Shown here piece by piece: positions 40,997 through 49,933 of a DNA stretch of 64,000 nucleotides; within the stretch, counting starts at the first letter, position 1, and every line of letters starts with the position of its first letter. Where the stretch lies: positions 62,001-126,000 of the forward strand of contig CBDESM010000002.1 in NCBI GenBank assembly GCA_965242485.1, given 5' to 3'. The stretch comes from CBDESM01 sp965242485 (lineage in GTDB: Bacteria > Chloroflexota > Dehalococcoidia > Bin125). The position numbers and the translations under genes were made by a program. The notes under the pieces were generated by a model. It saw only the letters and a list, made by a program, of their open reading frames with translations, was not told the origin of the DNA and ran no database searches.

Positions 40997-43900
40997 ATGT
41001 CAATCAAGCTCCGCATCTGTCCGGACCCGCAGTCGGCCGAAGACCAGCTCGACCGCTGGGTCGCCGAGCACCGGCCCGCGGGCGCGGGCGATCTCCAGCG
41101 CCTCAACATCCTCGTCGCCTCCGGCCTCCAGCGCCGCTACCACCAGCGCCGCCTCGCCCGCAACGCCGCCGTCGCCTCCCCCGGCGCCCACGCCGCCATC
41201 TACTTCTTCACCCCCGCCGACCTCGCCCGTCAAATCGCAGACCGCGCCGCGGAGCCGGACTCCGCTCCGCACACCGCCATGCCCAACGGCGCTCCCCTGC
41301 CCCTGATCGAAGACCTGATCGGGGAGCTCAGCGCCGGCGGGGTGCTCCGCACGCTGCATCCCGACCTGCCCGGGCTCGCCGGGGCGATGCGCGTCTCGCT
41401 CACCGACCTGCGCGAAGGCCGCGTCGATCCTGCCGATCTCCGCGCCTTCGCCAAAGACCGCGCGGCCGGCCACTCGGACCGGGACAGGCTGCTCGAAATC
41501 GCCGAGGTCTACGAGGCTTGGACCAAACTGCTCCAAGATCACAAACTCGCCGACCGCACCGCGATCTACGAGGCAGTGCTCGACGCGCCTCCGGCAGCCG
41601 TCGCCCGTGCGCTCGGCGGCCAGCCGCTCGCCGTCGTCGGCATCTACGACCTCACCCGCATCCAGCGCCTGATGCTCGAGCGCTGCGCCGGCGCCGTCGA
41701 CGTCTCGATCTTCACCGCCGTGCCGGAGGACGATCCGTTCGCCGCCGCCGCGCTCGACGCGCTCCGCGAAGACACCGGCGCCGAGGTCGAACGACTCGGC
41801 CCGAGCGCGGCTGAACTTCCCGAAACGGCGGCATTCTCCGCTCCCGATCCGCTCGCCGAAGCCGCCGAACTCGCGCGCCGCGTCATCGATCTGGCCGAGC
41901 AGGGCGTCCCCTTCAACGAAATGGCCATCTTCCACCGCGAAGGCGCGAACGCCGACCAGCGCATCGCCTACGCGCTCGAACGGGCCGGCGCCGACGCGTT
42001 CGTCGCCGCCGGCGACCCGTACCGCCACACCGCCCTCGGCCGCGCCGCCATCCAGCTGATCGAACTGCTCTGCAGCGCCCCGACTCGCGTCCGCCTGCTC
42101 GAATTCCTCGGCAGCCCCGCGCTGCGTACCGACCTCTCGGGCGACATCCGTCGCCGGCCGCTGGTCTGGGAGCGCATCTCCCGAAAGGCCGCCCTCACTT
42201 CGGAATGGGGCAAGTTCGACGACCAGTTGGCCGCGTTCATCGCTCAGACCGACGATGATCACGAGTGGGAGCGCGGGCCCGCCAAGGGCCTCCGCGCCGT
42301 CTGCGCCGACCTCGCCGAACGCGCCGGCAAGCTCGCCGAAGCCGAAAACTGGACCGCCGCGGCCGCCGTGATCGCGGACGCGTTCGAAGCCTTCGTCGGC
42401 AGCGGCGGCGGCGAGCGGGAGTCCCGCATCCGCAAGGGCGTCCGCGGGATCATCGACGACTTGGCGGAGATCGACCGCGCCAAAGCCGCGTACAGCCCGG
42501 CCCGCGCGCGTTCCGCCGCCTTGGCCGTCATCGAGCACGAGCGGCTCCGCGACCCGGAGCCGTTCCGCGGCGTGCTCATCGGCAATCCCGCCGGCGCAGC
42601 CCGGACCCTCCGCTTCGACGCCGTCTTCGTCGCCGGCCTCGCCGAACGCACCTTCCCCTCCGTCCCCCGCGAGGACCCGCTGCTAGACGATGCGGCGCGG
42701 CGCGACCTCAACGAACGGCTCGGCGTGCAGGCCCTCCGCCTCAACCGCGCCAAGGGCGACCACCAGAAGCTCCAATTCACGCTCGCCCGGTCAGCCGCCC
42801 GCGGCCGGCTCGGCCTTTCCTACGCGCGCCGCGGCTCCGTCGGCGGCGCGCCGTCGCACACCTCCCCGCTGCTGCTCGGCGCGCTCACCCCCGAACACGA
42901 GCCCCTGCGCACCTCCGAAGAGCTCGACCAGCGCGCCGGCGAAGAGCCGGACGCGCAATTCCGCCGCCTTCCCGCCTCGATCTCCGGCGCGGCGCCGAGG
43001 CGCGTCGATGCCGTCGACGGAGAGTGGCGCTCGGTCCTCCGCGCCGTCGACGAGTCCGATTTCCGCCTCGCCCTGCTCGGCACCCGCGGCGTCGATCTCC
43101 GCCCGCTCCTGCTCGACCTCTGGCCCGAAGGCGCGGAACGCGCCCTCGCCGCGCGCAACATCCGCAACGAAGGGCGCTTTACCGCATACGACGGCATCGT
43201 CGATCTCCGCGGCCGCTGGTCGCCCTACGACGGGGTCCTCTCCCCATCCACCGCGCTCGAACGCTACGCGCGCTGCCCTTATCAGTTCTTCCTCAGCAAG
43301 GTGCTCGGCATCCGCGCCGTCGAAGAAGCCGACGCTGGCGCCGAGCTCTCCGTTCGCGACCGCGGCATCATCATGCATGGAGCACTCGAAGACTGGGTCA
43401 AACGCTGGCTCGAAACCGAAACGTCCGCGTGGAACGAGTACGTCGCAGATCCCGCACCGCTCGCCGATGCCGCCGGCAAGCGCATCAAGAGCGCCGAAGA
43501 ACAGGGCCAGCTCGGCGGCCCCGACATCGCCGAAGCGCTCCGCTCGCAAATCCTCAACGATCTCGAACAGACCCGCCGCCGCGAGCAGATCCGCGCCGCC
43601 AACGGCTGGACCCCCATCCACGCGGAGTGGGAGTTCAAGAAGGTCGAGCTCGATATTGAAGACGGCGAACCCATCCACGTCAACGGCAGGGTCGACCGCA
43701 TCGATGAACACGAGAGCGGACGGCTGATCGCCATCGACTACAAGACCGGCAAGTTCCGCGAGGACGCCGCCCGCCAGTTCATCTCCGGCCGCGCGCTCCA
43801 GCTCCCCATCTACCTGCACGCCCTCAACCAGCGGCTCGGTGGCAATCTCGCAGACTCCGCCGCCGAGCTCGTCTACATCACCGAGCGGGGCGGATTCGAG

Positions 43901-44194
43901 CGCGACCGCATTGCAGGCGCGGACTTCGCATCCAAAACCGCCGTCGACGCCAGCGACCTCACCCATGCACTCGGCGTCATCGTCAAGGGCATGGATTCCG
44001 GCCGCTTCTTCCCCTATCCCTTCCGCGAGCAGCCCAAGCCGCGCCCGGGTCCCCACGACCTCGTCTGCACCTACTGCGACTACCAGGCGATCTGCACCGC
44101 CGACGTCCACCGCCGCTACGACAAGAAAGCGAAGACCGACCACGAAACAGTCGCCCCCTTCCAGCAAATGCACGATCTGAAACCCTCCGAATGA
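40997..44194 (+). CDS. addB: AddB-like helicase/nuclease subunit with Fe-S PD-(D/E)XK domain
   Basis: About 1,065 residues. The N-terminal two thirds show a degenerate UvrD-like fold without a clear Walker A, as in AddB/RexB. The C-terminal nuclease has GRVDRID and LIAIDYKTGK, the D...D-x-K catalytic core. Four cysteines arranged as in AddB and Cas4, C~760 (YARCPYQFFL) and VCTYCDYQAIC near 1023-1032, would hold a [4Fe-4S] staple. It resects double-strand breaks together with the downstream helicase. ATG 40997 is used; an upstream in-frame start at 40934 is less likely. It overlaps the next gene by 4 nt (ATGA). Confidence 0.82.
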   Translation: MSIKLRICPDPQSAEDQLDRWVAEHRPAGAGDLQRLNILVASGLQRRYHQRRLARNAAVASPGAHAAIYFFTPADLARQIADRAAEPDSAPHTAMPNGAPLPLIEDLIGELSAGGVLRTLHPDLPGLAGAMRVSLTDLREGRVDPADLRAFAKDRAAGHSDRDRLLEIAEVYEAWTKLLQDHKLADRTAIYEAVLDAPPAAVARALGGQPLAVVGIYDLTRIQRLMLERCAGAVDVSIFTAVPEDDPFAAAALDALREDTGAEVERLGPSAAELPETAAFSAPDPLAEAAELARRVIDLAEQGVPFNEMAIFHREGANADQRIAYALERAGADAFVAAGDPYRHTALGRAAIQLIELLCSAPTRVRLLEFLGSPALRTDLSGDIRRRPLVWERISRKAALTSEWGKFDDQLAAFIAQTDDDHEWERGPAKGLRAVCADLAERAGKLAEAENWTAAAAVIADAFEAFVGSGGGERESRIRKGVRGIIDDLAEIDRAKAAYSPARARSAALAVIEHERLRDPEPFRGVLIGNPAGAARTLRFDAVFVAGLAERTFPSVPREDPLLDDAARRDLNERLGVQALRLNRAKGDHQKLQFTLARSAARGRLGLSYARRGSVGGAPSHTSPLLLGALTPEHEPLRTSEELDQRAGEEPDAQFRRLPASISGAAPRRVDAVDGEWRSVLRAVDESDFRLALLGTRGVDLRPLLLDLWPEGAERALAARNIRNEGRFTAYDGIVDLRGRWSPYDGVLSPSTALERYARCPYQFFLSKVLGIRAVEEADAGAELSVRDRGIIMHGALEDWVKRWLETETSAWNEYVADPAPLADAAGKRIKSAEEQGQLGGPDIAEALRSQILNDLEQTRRREQIRAANGWTPIHAEWEFKKVELDIEDGEPIHVNGRVDRIDEHESGRLIAIDYKTGKFREDAARQFISGRALQLPIYLHALNQRLGGNLADSAAELVYITERGGFERDRIAGADFASKTAVDASDLTHALGVIVKGMDSGRFFPYPFREQPKPRPGPHDLVCTYCDYQAICTADVHRRYDKKAKTDHETVAPFQQMHDLKPSE

Positions 44195-47100
44195 CCACCG
44201 AACACGCCCCCGCAGACCAAATAGCCCGCGAGCGCGCCGTCGCGGAGATCGACTCCTCGGTCTTCCTCGAAGCCGGCGCGGGCGCGGGCAAGACCCGCGT
44301 CATGGTCGACCGCATCGTTCGCACCGTCGCCGTCGGCCGGGCTGAACTCCGGCAGATCGTCGCCATCACCTTCACCGAGAAGGCCGCCGGCGAACTCCGC
44401 GCCCGCATCCGCAGCACGCTCAACGACGAGCTCCGCTGCGCCGACTCCGACGAACAGCGCGAGCGCATGCGCCGCGCCCTCGAACAGGTCGACGCCGCGC
44501 ACATCGAAACCATCCACTCCTTCTGCTCCAGCCTCATCCGCGAACGCCCCTTCGACGCGCGCATCGATCCCTACTACGAGGTGCTCGCCGAACTCGCCGC
44601 CGGCCTCGACTTCGACGACGCCTGGGACGAGTGGCTCTGGCAGGAGCACGGCCCAGCCACCGGCGACGCGCTCAGGCAGATGCTCGATCGGGGCATCGAA
44701 CTCGGGGATATCCGCGAAGCCGCATTCGCCCTCGAGCGCTACCGCGACCTCGACGTCAAGGTCCCGCGGATCGAAACGGCCGATCCGGTCGGCACCTACA
44801 CCGAATGGCGCGCCGATGCCGCTGCCATCGCCGCCGCGTATCAGCGCGAAGGCAGCCCTGAACAGAACCAAGCCGTCGCCAAATTCGTCGCCGACCTCGA
44901 CGCCATCGCCGACGTCGCCGATGAAGACCCCGACCGCCTCGCCCGCCAAATGATCGCATTCAAGCCCAAGCGGCCGGACTTCAAGAAGCGGACCGATTCG
45001 GCCCGCGGCCTCTGGGAGGACGCCGCCGAACGGCGCCAGGCGTTCGGCGACGAACGCAATCGCAACACCCTCGCCGACCTGCTCGACGGCCTCAAGCAGT
45101 TCGTCGACGCACACGCCGAGAGCCGCGCCAAGGCCGGCAAGCTCTCCTTCGACGATCTCCTGCTCGGCGCGCGCGACCTCATCCGCGACCACGCCGCCGC
45201 CCGCGACCATTTCCGCCGCCGCTACAAGACCCTGCTGATCGACGAGTTCCAGGACACCGACCCGCTCCAAGCCGAACTCGTCATGCTGCTCGCCGCCGAA
45301 CAATCCACCGACGACTGGCTCGACGCCGCGCCCGCGCCCGGGCGCCTCTTCGTCGTCGGCGACCCCAAGCAATCCATCTACCGCTTCCGGCGCGCCGACA
45401 TCGACATCTACGAGCGCGTCAAGCGCACCTTCCAAGCCGCGGCCGAGCACGGCGACGGGACGATCTTCGAACGGCTCGACGTCAATTTCCGCTCCACGCC
45501 CGCGCTCGTCCAATGGGCCAATCGCGCCTTCAAACGCATCCTCGTCCAAGAAACCGAAGACGGGCACGACTACCAAGCCGAGTTCAGCGAGACCAAGCCC
45601 CACCGCGATGACGCCGTAGGCGGCGGAGTCGTCGTCATCAGTTCCCCGAAACTGCATGAGAGAGTCGGCGAAGCGCGCGAAGAGGAAGCCAAACTCCTCA
45701 CCTCGCTCATCCATGCCCTCGTCGAGGGTGAAGCGCCGTTCGGACGGGTCCGCGGCGAAGACGGCGAAATCCGCACCGCCGCGCCCCGCGATATCGCCCT
45801 GCTCGTCCGCAACCGCACCGATCTCGAACTCATCACCGACGTCTTCGACGCCAAGCTGATCCCCTACCACCTCGACAGCGGGCGCGGCTTCTTCACCCGC
45901 GGCGAAGTCCGCGATCTCACCAGCATCCTCATGGCGCTCGACGATCCAACCGACGAGGTCGCCATCGCCGCCGCACTCAAATCCCCCATCGCAGCAGCCT
46001 CGGACCAAGACCTCTTCGACTACGTCTGGGGCGGCGAAGCAGGCGACGACGGCGACCGCAAACCCCACCGCTTGCGTATCCGCGACAAGGACAACATCCC
46101 TGCACACGCTCCGGCCGCCGTTCGCCACGGCCTCGAACTGCTCAACTTCCTCCAAAAGGAACTCCGGTCCCGTTCCCTCCCTCAGTTCGTCGAGTACGTG
46201 CTCCGCGAATCGCGACTGCTCGACGCGCAGTTCCTGCACGGCACCCGCAGCGATGACCGCGCCGCCAACCTCCAGACCCTCGTCCTCCGCGCCGCCGAAT
46301 TCGCCGAAGCCGAAGGCGACTCGCTCCGCCCCTTCGTCCAGTGGCTCGCCCAGCGCCAGACCCAGGACCTCTCCGAAGCCGAATCCCCCACCTCCGAAGT
46401 CGCCGGCGACGTCGTCCGCATCATGACCATCCACCAAGCCAAGGGGCTCGAATACCCCATCGTCATCCTCCCCAAACTCGCCGGCGGCAGCAGGCCCGAC
46501 AGCACCAAAGTCATCGTCAACCGCGCCATCGACCCGGAAACCGGACGCCCCGGCAACACGCTCGACATCCAGATCGGCCGCGCCGGCGCCGGCATCCGCA
46601 CGCCCGGCTTCGACAAGGAACGCGAAAAGAGGTTCAACGAGGCCGAAGAACGCCGCATCCTCTACGTCGCCGCCACCCGCGCCAAAGACTGGCTGATCCT
46701 CCCGAAATTCGACGCCAAGCGAAATTCCGCGAACTCCTTCTATTCGATCTTGGATGACGCCGGTGCCTGGGACGGGGCCTCCGGAGCCAGCAGCTTCCCC
46801 GTCGCCGCGTTCGACGCCTTCGAGCCCGAACCGGCGGAACCGCTCGCCGTCGACCACCGCTCCCTCTACAAGCAGTGGGAAGAGCGCCGCGCCGCAGCCC
46901 TCGACTCGGGAGCTGTCAACTTCACCGCCGAGACTCCATCGAGAAAACACGGCGATCTCGCCAAGACCGCACGCGAAGAGCACGCCGATGAAGACGACGA
47001 TCCCGACGACGAGCCCCGGCTCGGCGACCGCCCGGCCAACAGCCGCGACCACGCCCTCAAGTTCGGCACCGCCGTCCACCGCTGCATCGAGCTCGCCGAT

Positions 47101-47541
47101 CTCGATGCCCTTGATGCTCCCGATGCCGCCCGCCCCCTTGTCCGACGCATCGCCGAGGCCGCGTCCGTCGATCCCGACGATCTCTCCGTCCATGTAACCA
47201 GCGCCCTTGGCAGCGGATTGATCCGTCGCGCTGCCAAGTCCGAGCAGTATTTCTTTGAAATGCCGCTGGTCAGCGCGCGCGTTGATGGGGATCGGACCGA
47301 GTTCATCGAGGGCGTCGCCGACCTTGCCTTCCGCGAGGCGGGAGGGTGGGTCGTCGTCGACTTCAAGTCCGACCGCTCCCGCGGCACGGCGCGCGACGAG
47401 CAGTACAAGGCCCAAGTCCGCGACTACGTCCGCATGCTCAACGAAGCCCGCATGCTCGAAGAATCCGGGCAGCAGGTCGCCGAAGCTTGGCTGCTCTACA
47501 CCGCTACCGGTGCCGAAGTCCGAGTCCCGCTCGACGACTGA
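44191..47541 (+). CDS. addA: AddA-like UvrD-family helicase/nuclease
   Basis: 1,116 residues. SF1 helicase motifs: I AGAGAGKT, Ia ITFTEKAA, II DEFQDTD, III VVGDPKQSIYRFRRAD, IV LDVNFRSTP, V TIHQAKGLEYP and VI YVAATRAKDWL. The C-terminal nuclease has GVADLAFREAGGWVVVDFKSD, a complete D...D-x-K site. With the overlapping addB gene it forms an AddAB/RexAB-type enzyme that unwinds and degrades DNA ends for recombination. Two acidic low-complexity patches lie near residues 930-950. The short spacing between subunits implies equal expression. Confidence 0.9.
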   Translation: MTTEHAPADQIARERAVAEIDSSVFLEAGAGAGKTRVMVDRIVRTVAVGRAELRQIVAITFTEKAAGELRARIRSTLNDELRCADSDEQRERMRRALEQVDAAHIETIHSFCSSLIRERPFDARIDPYYEVLAELAAGLDFDDAWDEWLWQEHGPATGDALRQMLDRGIELGDIREAAFALERYRDLDVKVPRIETADPVGTYTEWRADAAAIAAAYQREGSPEQNQAVAKFVADLDAIADVADEDPDRLARQMIAFKPKRPDFKKRTDSARGLWEDAAERRQAFGDERNRNTLADLLDGLKQFVDAHAESRAKAGKLSFDDLLLGARDLIRDHAAARDHFRRRYKTLLIDEFQDTDPLQAELVMLLAAEQSTDDWLDAAPAPGRLFVVGDPKQSIYRFRRADIDIYERVKRTFQAAAEHGDGTIFERLDVNFRSTPALVQWANRAFKRILVQETEDGHDYQAEFSETKPHRDDAVGGGVVVISSPKLHERVGEAREEEAKLLTSLIHALVEGEAPFGRVRGEDGEIRTAAPRDIALLVRNRTDLELITDVFDAKLIPYHLDSGRGFFTRGEVRDLTSILMALDDPTDEVAIAAALKSPIAAASDQDLFDYVWGGEAGDDGDRKPHRLRIRDKDNIPAHAPAAVRHGLELLNFLQKELRSRSLPQFVEYVLRESRLLDAQFLHGTRSDDRAANLQTLVLRAAEFAEAEGDSLRPFVQWLAQRQTQDLSEAESPTSEVAGDVVRIMTIHQAKGLEYPIVILPKLAGGSRPDSTKVIVNRAIDPETGRPGNTLDIQIGRAGAGIRTPGFDKEREKRFNEAEERRILYVAATRAKDWLILPKFDAKRNSANSFYSILDDAGAWDGASGASSFPVAAFDAFEPEPAEPLAVDHRSLYKQWEERRAAALDSGAVNFTAETPSRKHGDLAKTAREEHADEDDDPDDEPRLGDRPANSRDHALKFGTAVHRCIELADLDALDAPDAARPLVRRIAEAASVDPDDLSVHVTSALGSGLIRRAAKSEQYFFEMPLVSARVDGDRTEFIEGVADLAFREAGGWVVVDFKSDRSRGTARDEQYKAQVRDYVRMLNEARMLEESGQQVAEAWLLYTATGAEVRVPLDD

Positions 47542-47594
47542 TCCGCCATCCCGCGGGCGCCTGCGATACTCGCTCCGCACTCCGGAGGCCCGCC

Positions 47595-49154
47595 ATGCCC
47601 GACGACCAGCGCACGCCGCAATCTGTCCGCGAAGACCTCGCCCGCCGCCGCGAGCGCATCGTCCGCGAGATGGGCTCGCCCGACCGCATCCAGCGCCAGC
47701 ACGACAAGGGCCGCCTCACCATCCGCGAGCGGCTCGACCTGCTCTTCGACGGCGGCTCCTTCCGCGAAATCGGCACCTTCGCCGTCTCCGAGCAGCCCGA
47801 TGTCCGCGACCGCACGCCCGGCGACGGCAAAATCGGCGGTTGGGGCGCGATCGACGGCCGCCCCGCCACCGCCTGCGGCGACGACGTCACCGTCCTCCAC
47901 GGCTCCTCCTCCGTCGTCGGCGGCGACCGCATGAAGCGCATCTACGACCAGTCCCTCCGCCAAGGCGTCCCCTTCGTCTACTTCGGTGAAACCGGTGGCG
48001 CGCGGCTGCCCGACTCGCTCGGCTCCGCAGGCTTCTCCAAGATCCATCCCGGCCTCGAATCGGGCCGCCGCCGGAGGCGCATCCCGCTCGCCACCGCCAT
48101 CGTCGGCGAATCCTTCGGCGGTTCCTCCTTCCACGCCGCCTATTCCGATTTCGTCGTCCAAGTCCGCGGTTCCGCGCTCAACGTCTCCAGCCCCCGTGTG
48201 ATCGAGATCGCGACGGGCGAGCGCATCTCGCTGCAGGAGCTCGGCGGCGTCGACGTCCACCTCGACCGCACCGGCCAAATCGACCAAGCGGCCGACTCCG
48301 AGGAAGAAGCCGTCGACCTGATCAAGCGCTTCCTCTCCTACATGCCCTCCAACTGCTGGGAGCTCCCGCCGACGGCCGATTATGACGAGCCGCAGCCCGA
48401 TCCCGGCCTCGCCGACCTCGTGCCCACGCGCCGCCAGCGCGCCTACGACATGCACCGCGTGATCAGCCGCGTCGTCGACGGCGGCGAGATGCTCGAGCTC
48501 AAGCCCCGTTTCGGCCGCGAGATGATCACCGCCCTCGCACGCATCGGCGGCCGCACCGTCGGCATCATCGCCAGCAACCCGATGTTCGGCGCCGGCGCGC
48601 TCACGCCCGACTGCTGCGATAAGGGCGCCCAATTCATCTGCCTCTGCGACAGCTTCAACATCCCGCTCGTCTTCCTCACCGACGTGCCCGGCTTCATCGT
48701 CGGCAGCCAGCCCGAGTGGGATCGCCTGCTGCACAAGGCGATCATGTTCCTTGAAGCGCTCGTCCTCGCCAGCGTGCCGCGAATCACCGTCGTCCTCCGC
48801 AAAGCCTTCGGCCTCGCCTACTTTTCCCTCAGCGGCGGCAGCATGGACAACGCCCTGATCACCGCCTGGCCCGGCGCCGAAATCTCCTTCATGGACCCAG
48901 CCGTAGGCGTCAACGTAGTCCACGCCAAGGACATCGCCGAAGCCCAAGACGGCGACCAATTCCGGCAAGACAAAATCAACGAATGGACCCTAGGCCACGA
49001 ACCCTGGGGCGCCGCCGGCCTCATGAACCTGGACGAAATCATAGATCCAGCCGACACCCGCCAATGGCTAGCAGAAGCCATCCAAAGATTCCAAGTAACC
49101 CCGCCCCAAACAGGCCAAACCAAAGAACTAGCCAGCTGGCCCACCTGCCTCTAG
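47595..49154 (+). CDS. Acyl-CoA carboxylase, carboxyltransferase (beta) subunit
   Basis: 519 residues, the length of PccB/MMDA-type carboxyltransferases. Signature regions are RQHDKGRLTIRERLDLL, GETGGARLPDS and FLTDVPGFIVGSQPEW, plus LSGGSMDNALITAWPGAEISFMDP. The enzyme would carboxylate propionyl-, acetyl- or another acyl-CoA using biotin. No biotin carboxylase or carrier gene is adjacent, so these subunits must be encoded elsewhere. GGAGG precedes ATG 47595, and an extended -10 like TGCGATACT lies 24 nt further up. Confidence 0.87.
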   Translation: MPDDQRTPQSVREDLARRRERIVREMGSPDRIQRQHDKGRLTIRERLDLLFDGGSFREIGTFAVSEQPDVRDRTPGDGKIGGWGAIDGRPATACGDDVTVLHGSSSVVGGDRMKRIYDQSLRQGVPFVYFGETGGARLPDSLGSAGFSKIHPGLESGRRRRRIPLATAIVGESFGGSSFHAAYSDFVVQVRGSALNVSSPRVIEIATGERISLQELGGVDVHLDRTGQIDQAADSEEEAVDLIKRFLSYMPSNCWELPPTADYDEPQPDPGLADLVPTRRQRAYDMHRVISRVVDGGEMLELKPRFGREMITALARIGGRTVGIIASNPMFGAGALTPDCCDKGAQFICLCDSFNIPLVFLTDVPGFIVGSQPEWDRLLHKAIMFLEALVLASVPRITVVLRKAFGLAYFSLSGGSMDNALITAWPGAEISFMDPAVGVNVVHAKDIAEAQDGDQFRQDKINEWTLGHEPWGAAGLMNLDEIIDPADTRQWLAEAIQRFQVTPPQTGQTKELASWPTCL

Positions 49155-49175
49155 ATATTCATCGATCATCCTATA

Positions 49176-49631
49176 TCAAGTACGCAAATCCCAAAAACTC
49201 ACTGCTCGGGCAACGCCGTCCGCGGTCGCGACCGTGAATAGTTTTATATCTGCCGTCAATAGGGGCGTCTCCGGTGATGCGACCTCCAATAGGGCGGCAT
49301 CGGTCAACCCGAGATCTAGATAATGCATATTGCCTGCTGCATCAGCACTCGCAACCACGATTTCTCTGCTCTGTTCGATCAGGGCTCGCAAAGTGCCCAA
49401 GAAGCGATGGCGATGCGCTCGCAGATGCGAGGCGAGCAAATTCGACGTCTCTGTAAGCGTGTTAGGCGTCACGTAAATCACGTCGTAGTCCGCTATAAAG
49501 CCAATCAATAGTTCGTAGTCGGCGACGGAAAATCCCCGCAACCGGCGATGTTCGCCGATCAGCTCGCTGCTGACTCGCCCCACTACCAGCAGGATCAATA
49601 GATTCGCGTCGATAAACAAGCCGCGAGGCAT
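49176..49631 (-). CDS. PIN-domain protein (VapC-like toxin), third module
   Basis: 151 residues. Active-site acids are D8 (FIDANLLILL), E61 (TLTETSNLL), D111 (LTDAALLE) and D128 (LLTADIKLF). It is not closely related to the two PIN proteins at 36.8-38.2 kb. Base composition is lower in GC than neighbours, which suggests import. Six bases separate it from the upstream small gene, so the two are probably co-translated as a toxin-antitoxin pair. Confidence 0.75.
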   Translation of the reverse strand: MPRGLFIDANLLILLVVGRVSSELIGEHRRLRGFSVADYELLIGFIADYDVIYVTPNTLTETSNLLASHLRAHRHRFLGTLRALIEQSREIVVASADAAGNMHYLDLGLTDAALLEVASPETPLLTADIKLFTVATADGVARAVSFWDLRT

Positions 49632-49637
49632 GAGAAA

Positions 49638-49919
49638 TCAGTGATCCGAGAGGATGCGGTCAACCAAAGACACGATCCGACCATCAGAGTCGCTGATCCG
49701 GACCTGCTTGTAGGCGCGGAAGAGCGCTCGCTGGGTCAGCACGTTCACATCCATGATCGGGCGGTTCCAAGGTCTCTTGAAACCGATGGTCACCCACCAC
49801 TCATCCGATTCTTCATCGAACTGCACTTCTTCCAGCCCGACCTCGGTGATCTCCTCATCTGCGAAGAGCGTCGCCACATGACCCTTCGCCGTCGCAACCG
49901 CATCCTTGACCTCCATCAT
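49638..49919 (-). CDS. Small partner of PIN protein, third module (putative antitoxin)
   Basis: 93 residues. The first half is helical (VKDAVATAKGHVATLFADEE), then a beta hairpin-like VQFDEESDEWWVTIGFKRPW, then a basic strand and helix (RALFRAYKQVRISDSDGRIV). The WWVTIGF pattern recalls small proteins encoded next to PIN genes, but no named family is assigned. Unlike typical antitoxins it has no evident ribbon-helix-helix or AbrB domain. A strong AGAGGAGG precedes two consecutive ATGs. Confidence 0.55.
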   Translation of the reverse strand: MMEVKDAVATAKGHVATLFADEEITEVGLEEVQFDEESDEWWVTIGFKRPWNRPIMDVNVLTQRALFRAYKQVRISDSDGRIVSLVDRILSDH

Positions 49920-49933
49920 CGCCTCCTCTTCTC

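Noticed and set aside
40997..47541. A new defence system formed by the two large helicase/nuclease genes
   Set aside because: Gene order, lengths, the Fe-S cysteine pattern and UvrD motifs fit AddAB/RexAB recombination enzymes, a housekeeping function.
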